Below are positions 20,801 through 27,090 of a stretch of 27,090 nt of DNA, piece after piece. The notes under the pieces are model-generated. The model saw only the letters and a list, made by a program, of their open reading frames with translations. It did not search any database and was not told where the DNA came from. A program made the position numbers and the translations under genes. Within the stretch, counting starts at the first letter, position 1; every line of letters starts with the position of its first letter. This DNA comes from a virus, in IMG/VR virus record IMGVR_UViG_3300034190_002297, positions 1-27,090 of that record. The stretch is one strand, 5' to 3'.

Positions 20801-21430
20801 TTGTTTAGACAAATCTGTATCGTACAAACCCGTCTTTTCGCCTACGACATCAACTATAGCACCGCCTAATTGAACGGCATTATTCCACGCATCTGCCACT
20901 CCACCTTCAATTTTAGTAAATAGATTTACTCTGGCAGTATCATCTGCATAAGCCTCTGGGAAAAGGTAGTCGTATGCTTGGTCTGCGTATTTACCTACGA
21001 TAGGCGTCTTAGAAGTGAGAATAGAAGAAGGCTCCGGCATACGATACACCTGACCATCGCTAGGGTCTTTGTAGAGATAGCCAAGATTAGGAGACTTCCG
21101 GACATTAGGGTTAACAATCTTACCGTCTTCATCCTCTTGGGTTAAACCGTTGTATATCTCCCAAGCAGTAGGCATAATTTCAGTATTCGTTTCGGCTTCT
21201 TTAGCCTTACGGTCTTCTTCTGTGTCAGTCCTATTGCCCACCTTAAACTCATCAAACATGTCGGTTGATGGCGGCTGCATCTTGAGCATAGGATCTCCTG
21301 CAGCCGTCTGTACAGCAGAGGATGCTGTGGACGTAGAATACTTAGAAAATGGATTTTCTTCCTCGTCTTTTACTGAGGTATCGTTTTCTGGCACTGCGTA
21401 TTTAGAGAAAGGGTTTTGATCTTCTTCCAT
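17873..21430 (-). CDS. Large virion/internal (ejection) protein candidate (1185 aa)
   Basis: This is the last gene of the minus-strand virion block, and its ATG overlaps the preceding stop (TAATG). The N-terminus carries NPFSKY twice (residues 6-11 and 26-31), a short motif of the kind seen at the start of phage internal proteins. Long helical stretches follow, with two hydrophobic, Gly/Ala-rich patches (GVGIAGGFILGGIAGEAV, LLASGILGTGVKAAVAAG) that could insert into membranes. There is no enzyme signature. Size, position after a lysozyme-bearing protein and composition suggest the role of T7 gp15/gp16-type core proteins that enter the host with the DNA. Homology is not proven. Confidence 0.6.
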   Translation of the reverse strand: MEEDQNPFSKYAVPENDTSVKDEEENPFSKYSTSTASSAVQTAAGDPMLKMQPPSTDMFDEFKVGNRTDTEEDRKAKEAETNTEIMPTAWEIYNGLTQEDEDGKIVNPNVRKSPNLGYLYKDPSDGQVYRMPEPSSILTSKTPIVGKYADQAYDYLFPEAYADDTARVNLFTKIEGGVADAWNNAVQLGGAIVDVVGEKTGLYDTDLSKQGAGDPEIPKSNTGMSTADALIEDGVGIAGGFILGGIAGEAVEQGVRTAGKTALNLTFNPLSKAVYWERFAAPVLKQISPATNKLVNFDTRLLAKAIGGEAGVATTADNKMSTILIGDNSVAPFGDWGIKTDEGASEAQSVVNARANILMDSLLASGILGTGVKAAVAAGNFINQALFGKIVQAVAGSDYERQLSQMDSVLNDLSLIESKASQQTVDDARDRIIAALRNNKTFVLEASETGGKYAEIALDVLSAIERGEGISEATRVTAASMFKANITSSATSGGAMVTKAAEAGKTVDNILTEEAEGVLTSGGTVDDAALKIGDVRTARIDKAGAGVAQAEKKLDDKVRSEIYNILADPSFGPDLQRISGVQPSGVQGASQASTQQMADGIIASTQKALAAKNAAFDAIPDDVKFDYDTFAAKVTIIGDEEELFEDAARNSLTTRLMKLITRDTSPKAGNTPYIEAQPFADLEDSPSGTFKYLFNTIRPKIVDLIDDAYTQGNSDLARKFIEIKKFIDDEGVKIAESSITTAGRDAANAMQEFKQYAALYRDAPFEEVTNLIEKTTFQPRRVKNVAQDVATDTLEGRYATNVKALQQVLERSGNPLDQTVIDEYLTAKILETIWSDVNARGIGQIDNGKLIAAVQNYSSTLSTRAKDSPLGQQLDAFIANIRRAGSNTAALKEELEAAQKSFEAVKSDALSKALAPFINKYMDPELGVISNSAAGKIKSLFAKDDAADLIPQILKESGDNPLIREGLQSEYIKYLRSIALGNTEDLGGAAIMQPGKIKKWMEKDGAETIAVMDSLFKDRPKMQILLREILNFTQDVGSSRASKALPAGSNTNELQQFQGAVNRLIYITAGPLSRTGTRIRAGMQFASDKLDVANQAPKAMDTLLADPDLALQLAEEIARRRSSVGFGEDFRMSREMADKLFQTGLRVGLYTEEDRQPVYSFWDNVMSAERSVTNTASQMKELIPF

Positions 21431-24330
21431 TATTTATCCCCTGTCAGGTATTGACTGCCATCTATTTTGAAATGATCCTGAAACTGCTTCAGTAGTAAAG
21501 CCCGTGCTTCTGGAGTTTTTGCAGCGGCATACCTTGTGTTTAAATCTGTGATTGCGGCTTGGGGTGGATCAGCCCTTGGTACTCCTATGCTAGTATTCTC
21601 TGTTGACGGTTTTGTATCAGTAACCGGTTTGAGCAGCGTTTGATTTTGAGGTAAACTGGTACGGTTCTTAATTGCATTGTACATGGATAGCATCTGTGGA
21701 CCGGCTTGTTTGGCAGCATCCTCTGGAGACAAGGCGAAGATGTAATCCGGAATAAAGCCCAACTGAGACTTCGCGTTCGTTTTCTCCTTAGAGAATGTAT
21801 TTGAATAGTCCTGTTCAAGACTGTTTAACTGGCCTTGAAGATAGTCCATATACACCATCTCAAGGTCGGAACCTTTATCAAACTTCTTGAGGAACTTGAA
21901 AAACTCAACACGATCTGCGTTAGACATTGCAGTAGAGGACTGACCTTCAGCACCACCGGTACGGAACTGCATGATGACCAGCTTGGCCTCTAGTATTTTT
22001 CTTGCTTGAGCAAGTGCTACGGCTTCTGTACCTAGTATACTTGTGGCAAGGTCTTGATTAGCCAAACCGTCAATACTTTCACCCTCTTGTAATAGTCCTT
22101 CATCTTTAAGAGCATTTTCATATTGAGAAAGGGTAACGGTGTTATCCCCTTCAGTCATTCTACTCAATACGCCAAAGGCAGTGTCGGCATTGGTAAGAAT
22201 ACTTTTGACTGAAGACACTATTCCGGCAGTACCAGTGAGAACATCAGGATTATTTCTAGTAATTTGAATAATCTCAGACATACCATTGGCAAGTGAAAAT
22301 ACATTGCCTAGTTTTTTATTATAGGCGTTAACGCTGGTTGTCATTTGACCGGTTCGACTTTGGATAAACTGCCCAGCCTCTTTAGTCCAAGGGATAATCT
22401 GTACTGGTTTATCCTGTGTACCCGTAGCTAGTTCATTTTTACCGTTTACCCATTGCAAACGGCCCACGCCGTCTTCGCCTACAACATAAACCTTGCTCAT
22501 TAAGTTTGGATCATCATTTAAAAGATTTGTTAGTCTGGTGACTGCGTCAGAATCTCCTATTAAAGTAGCAATTCTTAAAGATTCCCTGACCTCGGCAGGA
22601 TTAGTCATATCTGCAGAGGTGTATTGCTTCCACCCAGCCATAGCATCTAGTTTCTGAGTTTCTGTCAGATTTTTCCATACTGGTAGGGTCTGCAGTTTTT
22701 GCATGTATGCCTTCTCAGGAGTGAGACTAGGAAGCCTACTTGCGTCTTTTTCAGCGGTTTTCCAATACGTTTCTTGGGCATCTAATTGCGTTTGAATGTG
22801 TACTGGTATTGGTAATTCCCCATAAGTATCTTTCCATGCTGACTTGTATGTGAGTACGTCTGCTGTGCTGTTCATACTGTAAATAGGCTGCAGTTTTTCA
22901 GCCGCATCTTTTACTACCAGTTTAGTTTTATGGGCAGTAAGCTGCTCTTGCAATTCGGGAGAGATCGTTGCTTGCTTGCTAGTTGCTTGACTAATCCAAT
23001 TATCAACGTCTTCCGGTTTTTTTAGCGTAGTCCAATCAATTTGTCCTGCCTCATACCTTTGTACCGAGTTCAAATAGTCTTGTGCAGCTTCGTTGCCATT
23101 TGCCGCCATAGACATAATTACGGTGTCTGGGTAGCGTTTACCGGTACTTTGGTCTATCAAAGGATCAACTGCGCGTCTAGTTGGCAAGGAACTACTACTA
23201 CTAGCTGCACCGTTTAATAGCGCAGCATCTGTCTGGACATCTACATCATTAGATACAAGTTTACCCTCACCATAGTCCACAGTTCCAAACCAAGAGCCAC
23301 CGGTAGCCCATGTTGTTTTATCTTGTGATGCTACAAATGGCATAACTATATTTAAAATTTCTTGGTCGGTGAATACTTTTCCAGTAGTTGGATTTTTCTT
23401 TTTGAAGGCTTCGTATCTGGCTTTCAGACGGCGTACAAAATTATCCCGTGCATTTGTCCCATCCTTACGTGCTTGATTTAGAGTATCATTAATATACCAA
23501 GCATGTATTTTATCCTGCGCTTTTGCATCAAAAATAGTGTTTAAACCGTTTTCAAAACCTTCGCCCAAGTCCGTAAAATTATTAGTGCGGTTTGCAATGT
23601 CCTCTAGTGTAGAATGTACAAATTGCCATTTACCCATAGGAGTAGTGCCAGCGTTGGGCATACCTTCTACTAGACCAATACTACTATCAAAGTAGCCGCT
23701 TTCGCCACCCTTTCTGGCAAAGTCTAAATTTGCACCTATGGTGTTCTGGGAAACTTTATAATTAGCAAATTTACCTGACAATTTGCCCTTAGTTAAATTG
23801 TAGAGGGCATCTATATTATCGTTACCTTCGCCCTTTGATAAAGGGTCTGTCCATCCAACGGCTTGACTAATTACAGCAGCCGGTGGAGCAGCCGGTGGAG
23901 CAGCCGAAGAAGTATCCGAAGAATTATCCGTAGATTTAAGGTCAGACCAATTATACTCTCCTTTTAAATAATCATAAGCCGATTTAAAATTATTATTATT
24001 ACCCGCCACAAATGGGGTAATCATAGCCATAGCAGCCGTATTTTTTGGATCGACGCCTAATTCACTGGCAACTTGTGTGGCAACTTCTAAAGTCTTCTTG
24101 TCGTATTTATCTATCTCCGCTTGCGCCTTTGCTGCTTGCCGACGATCCCAGCGTTTCTCTTCTGCAATCGTCTTTAATTCAGCCATCTTGAGGTCTTTTT
24201 TGTCCTTCATTTGCTGCGCAAAAACAGGCGCAAATCCTTGAGCAAAAGCGGCAAAATTATCTGTCTTCTTTTGATATGCACCAGATTTAATACCAGCACG
24301 AACACTACTTGCTGCATCTCTAAACGACAT
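21430..24330 (-). CDS. Internal virion protein with lysozyme-like domain (966 aa)
   Basis: The start is set at ATG 24330 (MSFRDAASSVRAG), with GAGGAG seven bases upstream, instead of the frame's 24360. Around residues 200-260 it has GGESGYFDSSIGLVEGMPNA followed by TTPMGKWQFVHSTLEDIANR, the pattern of phage lysozyme-like/muramidase domains (TPMGxYQFVxSTL). This would open the peptidoglycan during DNA injection, as the T7 gp16 lytic domain does. The rest is long, polar and helical. An AAPPAAPPAA linker precedes the lysozyme part. It overlaps the 184-aa gene by 11 bases and the 1185-aa gene by one. Confidence 0.72.
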   Translation of the reverse strand: MSFRDAASSVRAGIKSGAYQKKTDNFAAFAQGFAPVFAQQMKDKKDLKMAELKTIAEEKRWDRRQAAKAQAEIDKYDKKTLEVATQVASELGVDPKNTAAMAMITPFVAGNNNNFKSAYDYLKGEYNWSDLKSTDNSSDTSSAAPPAAPPAAVISQAVGWTDPLSKGEGNDNIDALYNLTKGKLSGKFANYKVSQNTIGANLDFARKGGESGYFDSSIGLVEGMPNAGTTPMGKWQFVHSTLEDIANRTNNFTDLGEGFENGLNTIFDAKAQDKIHAWYINDTLNQARKDGTNARDNFVRRLKARYEAFKKKNPTTGKVFTDQEILNIVMPFVASQDKTTWATGGSWFGTVDYGEGKLVSNDVDVQTDAALLNGAASSSSSLPTRRAVDPLIDQSTGKRYPDTVIMSMAANGNEAAQDYLNSVQRYEAGQIDWTTLKKPEDVDNWISQATSKQATISPELQEQLTAHKTKLVVKDAAEKLQPIYSMNSTADVLTYKSAWKDTYGELPIPVHIQTQLDAQETYWKTAEKDASRLPSLTPEKAYMQKLQTLPVWKNLTETQKLDAMAGWKQYTSADMTNPAEVRESLRIATLIGDSDAVTRLTNLLNDDPNLMSKVYVVGEDGVGRLQWVNGKNELATGTQDKPVQIIPWTKEAGQFIQSRTGQMTTSVNAYNKKLGNVFSLANGMSEIIQITRNNPDVLTGTAGIVSSVKSILTNADTAFGVLSRMTEGDNTVTLSQYENALKDEGLLQEGESIDGLANQDLATSILGTEAVALAQARKILEAKLVIMQFRTGGAEGQSSTAMSNADRVEFFKFLKKFDKGSDLEMVYMDYLQGQLNSLEQDYSNTFSKEKTNAKSQLGFIPDYIFALSPEDAAKQAGPQMLSMYNAIKNRTSLPQNQTLLKPVTDTKPSTENTSIGVPRADPPQAAITDLNTRYAAAKTPEARALLLKQFQDHFKIDGSQYLTGDK

Positions 24331-24874
24331 CTTCTGGCTCCTCTGATACTGGTACGTCACCTAACATTGCAGCCTGCTCATCAGGCGGTGCTACGTCAGG
24401 ATTGGGCGGTGCCATAAGGCCCGTAGGTGCTTCTGCTGGTGGTGCCATCATCAGGTCTTCCTGCTCCGGTGCCTCGTCTTCTTCAACGATGCCCAGCGCG
24501 TTACGAAGTAGCGTAGGTGTGATGACCATGCGGTTCTTATTATCCACACCCATCTCAGTAGTAATGCCTACGTCATCAGAAATAATCTCAATGTAACGCG
24601 CCAACGGCCCAGCAATGAGGATAGCCAGATCAATTGGTATCTTGCCCTTGGCAATAACCTGCAGGAGAAGAGTAGATACCACAGTGGCTATGTGCGCTTC
24701 GATCTTCAACATGGCAAAGACCATCTCAGTCTTCTCGGTGTCATTGATCAGGTTGATCATGTACTCCACAGCACCGTCATAATCAGTGATATCCGGTGGC
24801 CTATGCCAAGGATAATTACGTGTGTCAGAGGTATAGTGTGCGCCTGCGATAGGGCGTTTGAAATTAGGCGTCAT
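24320..24874 (-). CDS. Hypothetical virion-block protein (184 aa)
   Basis: The start at 24874 has GGAGA about seven bases upstream. The N-terminal part contains RNYPWHRPPDITDYDGAVEY, a segment type I associate with structural-block proteins of marine phages. A central helical part has hydrophobic stretches (VVSTLLLQVIAKG, IDLAILIAGPLARYI). The C-terminal 50 residues are Pro/Ala/Glu-rich and disordered (APPAEAPTGLMAPPNPD). No enzymatic motif. It overlaps its neighbours by 11 bases on each side, so it is translated with the virion genes. A minor virion or assembly role is inferred from position. Confidence 0.6.
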   Translation of the reverse strand: MTPNFKRPIAGAHYTSDTRNYPWHRPPDITDYDGAVEYMINLINDTEKTEMVFAMLKIEAHIATVVSTLLLQVIAKGKIPIDLAILIAGPLARYIEIISDDVGITTEMGVDNKNRMVITPTLLRNALGIVEEDEAPEQEDLMMAPPAEAPTGLMAPPNPDVAPPDEQAAMLGDVPVSEEPEDVV

Positions 24875-25052
24875 CAGCAGTCTCCATCTCTTCTGGATTA
24901 ACTACTTCGGTACTGCTGTAGTTTTCTTGCATTTCATCGAAGTATTCCGGAGTGTATTGCAACTCGCCTTCAGACATCTCCATCATTTTCTCCGGCATCC
25001 TACCGGCTAGAAATTCTTTAATGGATTTCTGTACTGCCTTTTCAAACTTCAT
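24864..25052 (-). CDS. Small acidic virion-block protein (62 aa)
   Basis: ATG at 25052 lies 11 bases inside the end of the S74-domain gene; a GGGATGAT stretch upstream may serve as ribosome site. The product begins MKFEKAVQKSIKEFLAGRMP and then becomes very acidic (MSEGELQYTPEYFDEMQENY, NPEEMETADDA). The basic helix plus acidic tail layout resembles small scaffold or connector-associated proteins, but I do not recognise a family. Confidence 0.6.
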   Translation of the reverse strand: MKFEKAVQKSIKEFLAGRMPEKMMEMSEGELQYTPEYFDEMQENYSSTEVVNPEEMETADDA

Positions 25053-27054
25053 TTGATATCATCCCATAATTTACCGTCAGGTAACCATGCTCACCTGTTT
25101 TGACTGCTTCTGGATGGGTCTTTTGTATCTCTTGCGCGAGTACGCCGAAGGTAGGATACTGGTCTGCACCTATTCGTATACCTTCTTCATTCCAATCCCA
25201 CTGGTAGAAGTTGATCCCCTTGAGCGTGTCGATTTTAACGATGTTCTTTTTCAGACGAGTGTCTGAGGTAAATATCAACGGTAATGCCGCTGCTGTGATA
25301 GTACCGATAGCACCCCACTTACCGCTGCTGTCTTTTCCGGCATTCGCTTGTGCGCCTAACTGGGCAGACAGTAACTGCGTCTCAAACTGCATGTCGCTGA
25401 CTGCGCCTTTGAAGGCATAATCTAAAAGATTGTCGATGCTGTCCCACAACCTGTTCTGGGCTTCTTGAGTAAGGTCCAGACGGTTCTTTACGTCAGTGGA
25501 CATTGCCTCAAAGATCATAGCCGTGTTTGTGGTCAAAACCGACTGACGCCATTTGGCATTTGCACTGTCTATGTTGAACTGCATGTTAGCGTAGAATTGC
25601 CGTTCAGCCGCATCCATCTGAGAATTAAACTCGGCGGCATCATTAATTTCACCAGCATTAAATCGTTTGAGTGCGTTTATTTCTGTGGCATTCTGCAATT
25701 GAATTTGCGTATTCAGATTATCGTAGAAAGTAGCAAATTCATTCTTCTGCTCAGAGGTGAAAATTCTCTGTGCATTAATTGCGCCTTGATCTTCCAGCAA
25801 TGCCTGCACCATAGCCTGCTTGTTTATAACCTCTGCCTGTTGCTCGTTGGTTAGGTTGGAGATATCCATTTGCAGAAAGGATTGGGCATTCTGTACTGCA
25901 GCGGCTTCCCGCGCACTCAGGTTAGCCAATTCAAAGTTAGACAGCACTTGCGCTTTATTAATAATAGCCTGTTGCCGGTTGTCTAGATTTTTAACCGTTA
26001 GCGTTTGGAAGAAAGCCGCTTCTTCTGAAGCAACTCCTAAAGTGGCTTCCATAATAGCATTTGAATAAGCGGCTGTAGCTGCAGTGCCGGATATTCCGGA
26101 AAAGGCTATACTCTTGCGTACTTCTCTGAGAGTACCTTGCGCCCATGCTGGCACCACTGGATTACCATTTGAGTCTGAAAATTCAGCAGAGATAATCTTC
26201 ATCTGACCAAGAGTTGTAGCCTTATGGTCTGTATAGTTACCCTCCCCTAGTTTGTCGGCTAGGAGTTTTCCTGAGATAGTAGAAGTGTCGATTATGGTGG
26301 ATATATCTTGAGTGGCAAACTCGTTTAACGCATTGCCTAGTACGCCTGTACCTTCGCCCTCGGCTCTTACGTCTATTTCAATGTTGTCAGCGTCTACAAG
26401 ATTATCACTGTCTATAGTGCCGGTGGCTGCATCAACCTTGGTATTCTCTGTTAGTTTGTCTGACGCAGTAGATGCTGTGTATGTTACCGGACCAGATGTT
26501 GAAACGGTAGGCACTACCTCAGTGGTATTAACCGTATCCGGATCGTATCCGACTTCCTTCATCGCATAAGCATCGTCAGTACCGTCTATAGAAGTACCGG
26601 CTGCATCAGCGTCTATTGAAGGCACTACATCAGCCATACTCAGGCCTTTGCCTGCCAGCCAACTATCAGGATCGTCTACAATAGCCTGCATTTCTTCCTG
26701 AGAGGTAACCAAGCCTACATCTTTAGCCCATTGTAGAACCTGATCTGTGCCTAGAGAAGGTGTATAAGAAGGAACAACTGGGGCTGCTTGCACTACTGTG
26801 GTTGTAGAGCCACCGCCGCCGCCGCCACCGGTAGATTCATCATATAGAGCGTCATAATCGTTGTCACCGCCATTGTTGATAAATGTCGAACCGTATTCAG
26901 TGGACCCTGCCGCATCTGCATTAGGGTTATTATCCATAGAGGTAGAAACTAAATTTCCTCCACTATATACTTGTCCATCATTAGGCGTCAGTGTATTCGC
27001 CACAGACTGCCCTAAACTATTTCCATCGCCTATGTTGTCGCTCCACCAACCCAT
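25042..27054 (-). CDS. Virion protein with C-terminal S74 chaperone domain (670 aa)
   Basis: The start at 27054 has GGGAG eight bases upstream. The C-terminal 74 residues (597-670) begin SDTRLKKNI and continue GINFYQWDW...FGVLAQEIQKTHPEAV. This is the peptidase S74/intramolecular chaperone pattern that trimerises and then cleaves itself before the SD in phage fibres. The N-terminal third is Gly/Thr/Asp-rich and disordered with a poly-Gly tract. The middle (about 340-580) is helical with roughly 22-residue imperfect repeats (NLDNRQQAIINKAQ, NLSAREAAAVQNAQ, NLTNEQQAEVINKQ), not beta-helical. It is therefore a helical virion or fibre-like protein carrying an S74 tail. Confidence 0.82.
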   Translation of the reverse strand: MGWWSDNIGDGNSLGQSVANTLTPNDGQVYSGGNLVSTSMDNNPNADAAGSTEYGSTFINNGGDNDYDALYDESTGGGGGGGSTTTVVQAAPVVPSYTPSLGTDQVLQWAKDVGLVTSQEEMQAIVDDPDSWLAGKGLSMADVVPSIDADAAGTSIDGTDDAYAMKEVGYDPDTVNTTEVVPTVSTSGPVTYTASTASDKLTENTKVDAATGTIDSDNLVDADNIEIDVRAEGEGTGVLGNALNEFATQDISTIIDTSTISGKLLADKLGEGNYTDHKATTLGQMKIISAEFSDSNGNPVVPAWAQGTLREVRKSIAFSGISGTAATAAYSNAIMEATLGVASEEAAFFQTLTVKNLDNRQQAIINKAQVLSNFELANLSAREAAAVQNAQSFLQMDISNLTNEQQAEVINKQAMVQALLEDQGAINAQRIFTSEQKNEFATFYDNLNTQIQLQNATEINALKRFNAGEINDAAEFNSQMDAAERQFYANMQFNIDSANAKWRQSVLTTNTAMIFEAMSTDVKNRLDLTQEAQNRLWDSIDNLLDYAFKGAVSDMQFETQLLSAQLGAQANAGKDSSGKWGAIGTITAAALPLIFTSDTRLKKNIVKIDTLKGINFYQWDWNEEGIRIGADQYPTFGVLAQEIQKTHPEAVKTGEHGYLTVNYGMISNEV

Positions 27055-27090
27055 TATAAATTCTCCCTTTCACTTACACAGGCTCTAATC

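Noticed and set aside
18333-21419. Several plus-strand frames of 80-140 aa opposite the 1185-aa gene
   Set aside because: Ser/Leu/Ala-rich antisense translations with no ribosome sites or motifs, typical shadows of a helical protein gene.
23878-23912. Repeated GGTGGAGCAGCC units as a possible repeat array
   Set aside because: They encode the AAPPAAPPAA linker of the 966-aa virion protein; no CRISPR-like spacing exists anywhere in the window.
26811-26832. GCC-type trinucleotide run as a regulatory repeat
   Set aside because: It is the poly-Gly codon tract inside the S74-domain protein.

Overview
The window reads as most of a temperate, short-tailed (podovirus-like) marine bacteriophage. The host is probably an alphaproteobacterium. 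This rests on three things: (i) a phage replication set containing a family A DNA polymerase interrupted by a DnaJ-type CxxCxGxG zinc-finger segment, an architecture I recall from the SAR116 phage HMO-2011 group; (ii) a 41-base copy of the 3' half of a tRNA-Asp gene of alphaproteobacterial type, which looks like a phage attachment site; (iii) a virion gene block with a lysozyme-like internal protein and an S74 chaperone-tailed protein. Host and phage group are inferences, not search results.

Layout. 1-3.2 kb, minus strand: a GC-richer cluster of plasmid/phage accessory genes (partial DUF932 protein, papain-like protein, hypotheticals), preceded by two Fur/Irr-like dyad operators at 3293-3335. 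3.4-3.8 kb: a lone 64-aa gene boxed by direct repeats and a palindrome. 3.8-7.4 kb, plus strand: a tightly coupled operon with tyrosine integrase, ThyX and many very small genes. 7.4-7.74 kb: non-coding attachment region (tandem repeats, terminator, hairpin, tRNA-Asp 3' half). 7.74-17.5 kb, plus strand: primase, DnaB-like helicase, DNA polymerase, probable ssDNA-binding protein, RecE-like exonuclease, a second PD-(D/E)XK nuclease, DUF3310, MazG-like pyrophosphatase and class II ribonucleotide reductase. 17.5-17.87 kb: tandem dyad repeats, one small gene and the convergent junction. 17.87-27.05 kb, minus strand: five overlapping virion genes.

How it works together. Integrase plus the tRNA-like site would give lysogeny. 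Primase, helicase, polymerase, SSB and nucleases form a replication/recombination set. Ribonucleotide reductase, ThyX and MazG supply or clean deoxynucleotides. The convergent late block makes internal (ejection) proteins and an S74-domain virion protein. Terminase, portal, capsid, RNA polymerase and lysis genes are not seen and would have to lie outside the window.

The most unusual signals are non-coding: an 11-base word, TGACGCGCAAG, present six times and only on the plus strand; a 9-base word, AAACGCCAC, mostly just ahead of genes; the tandem Fur/Irr-like operators; and the repeat-flanked 64-aa gene.
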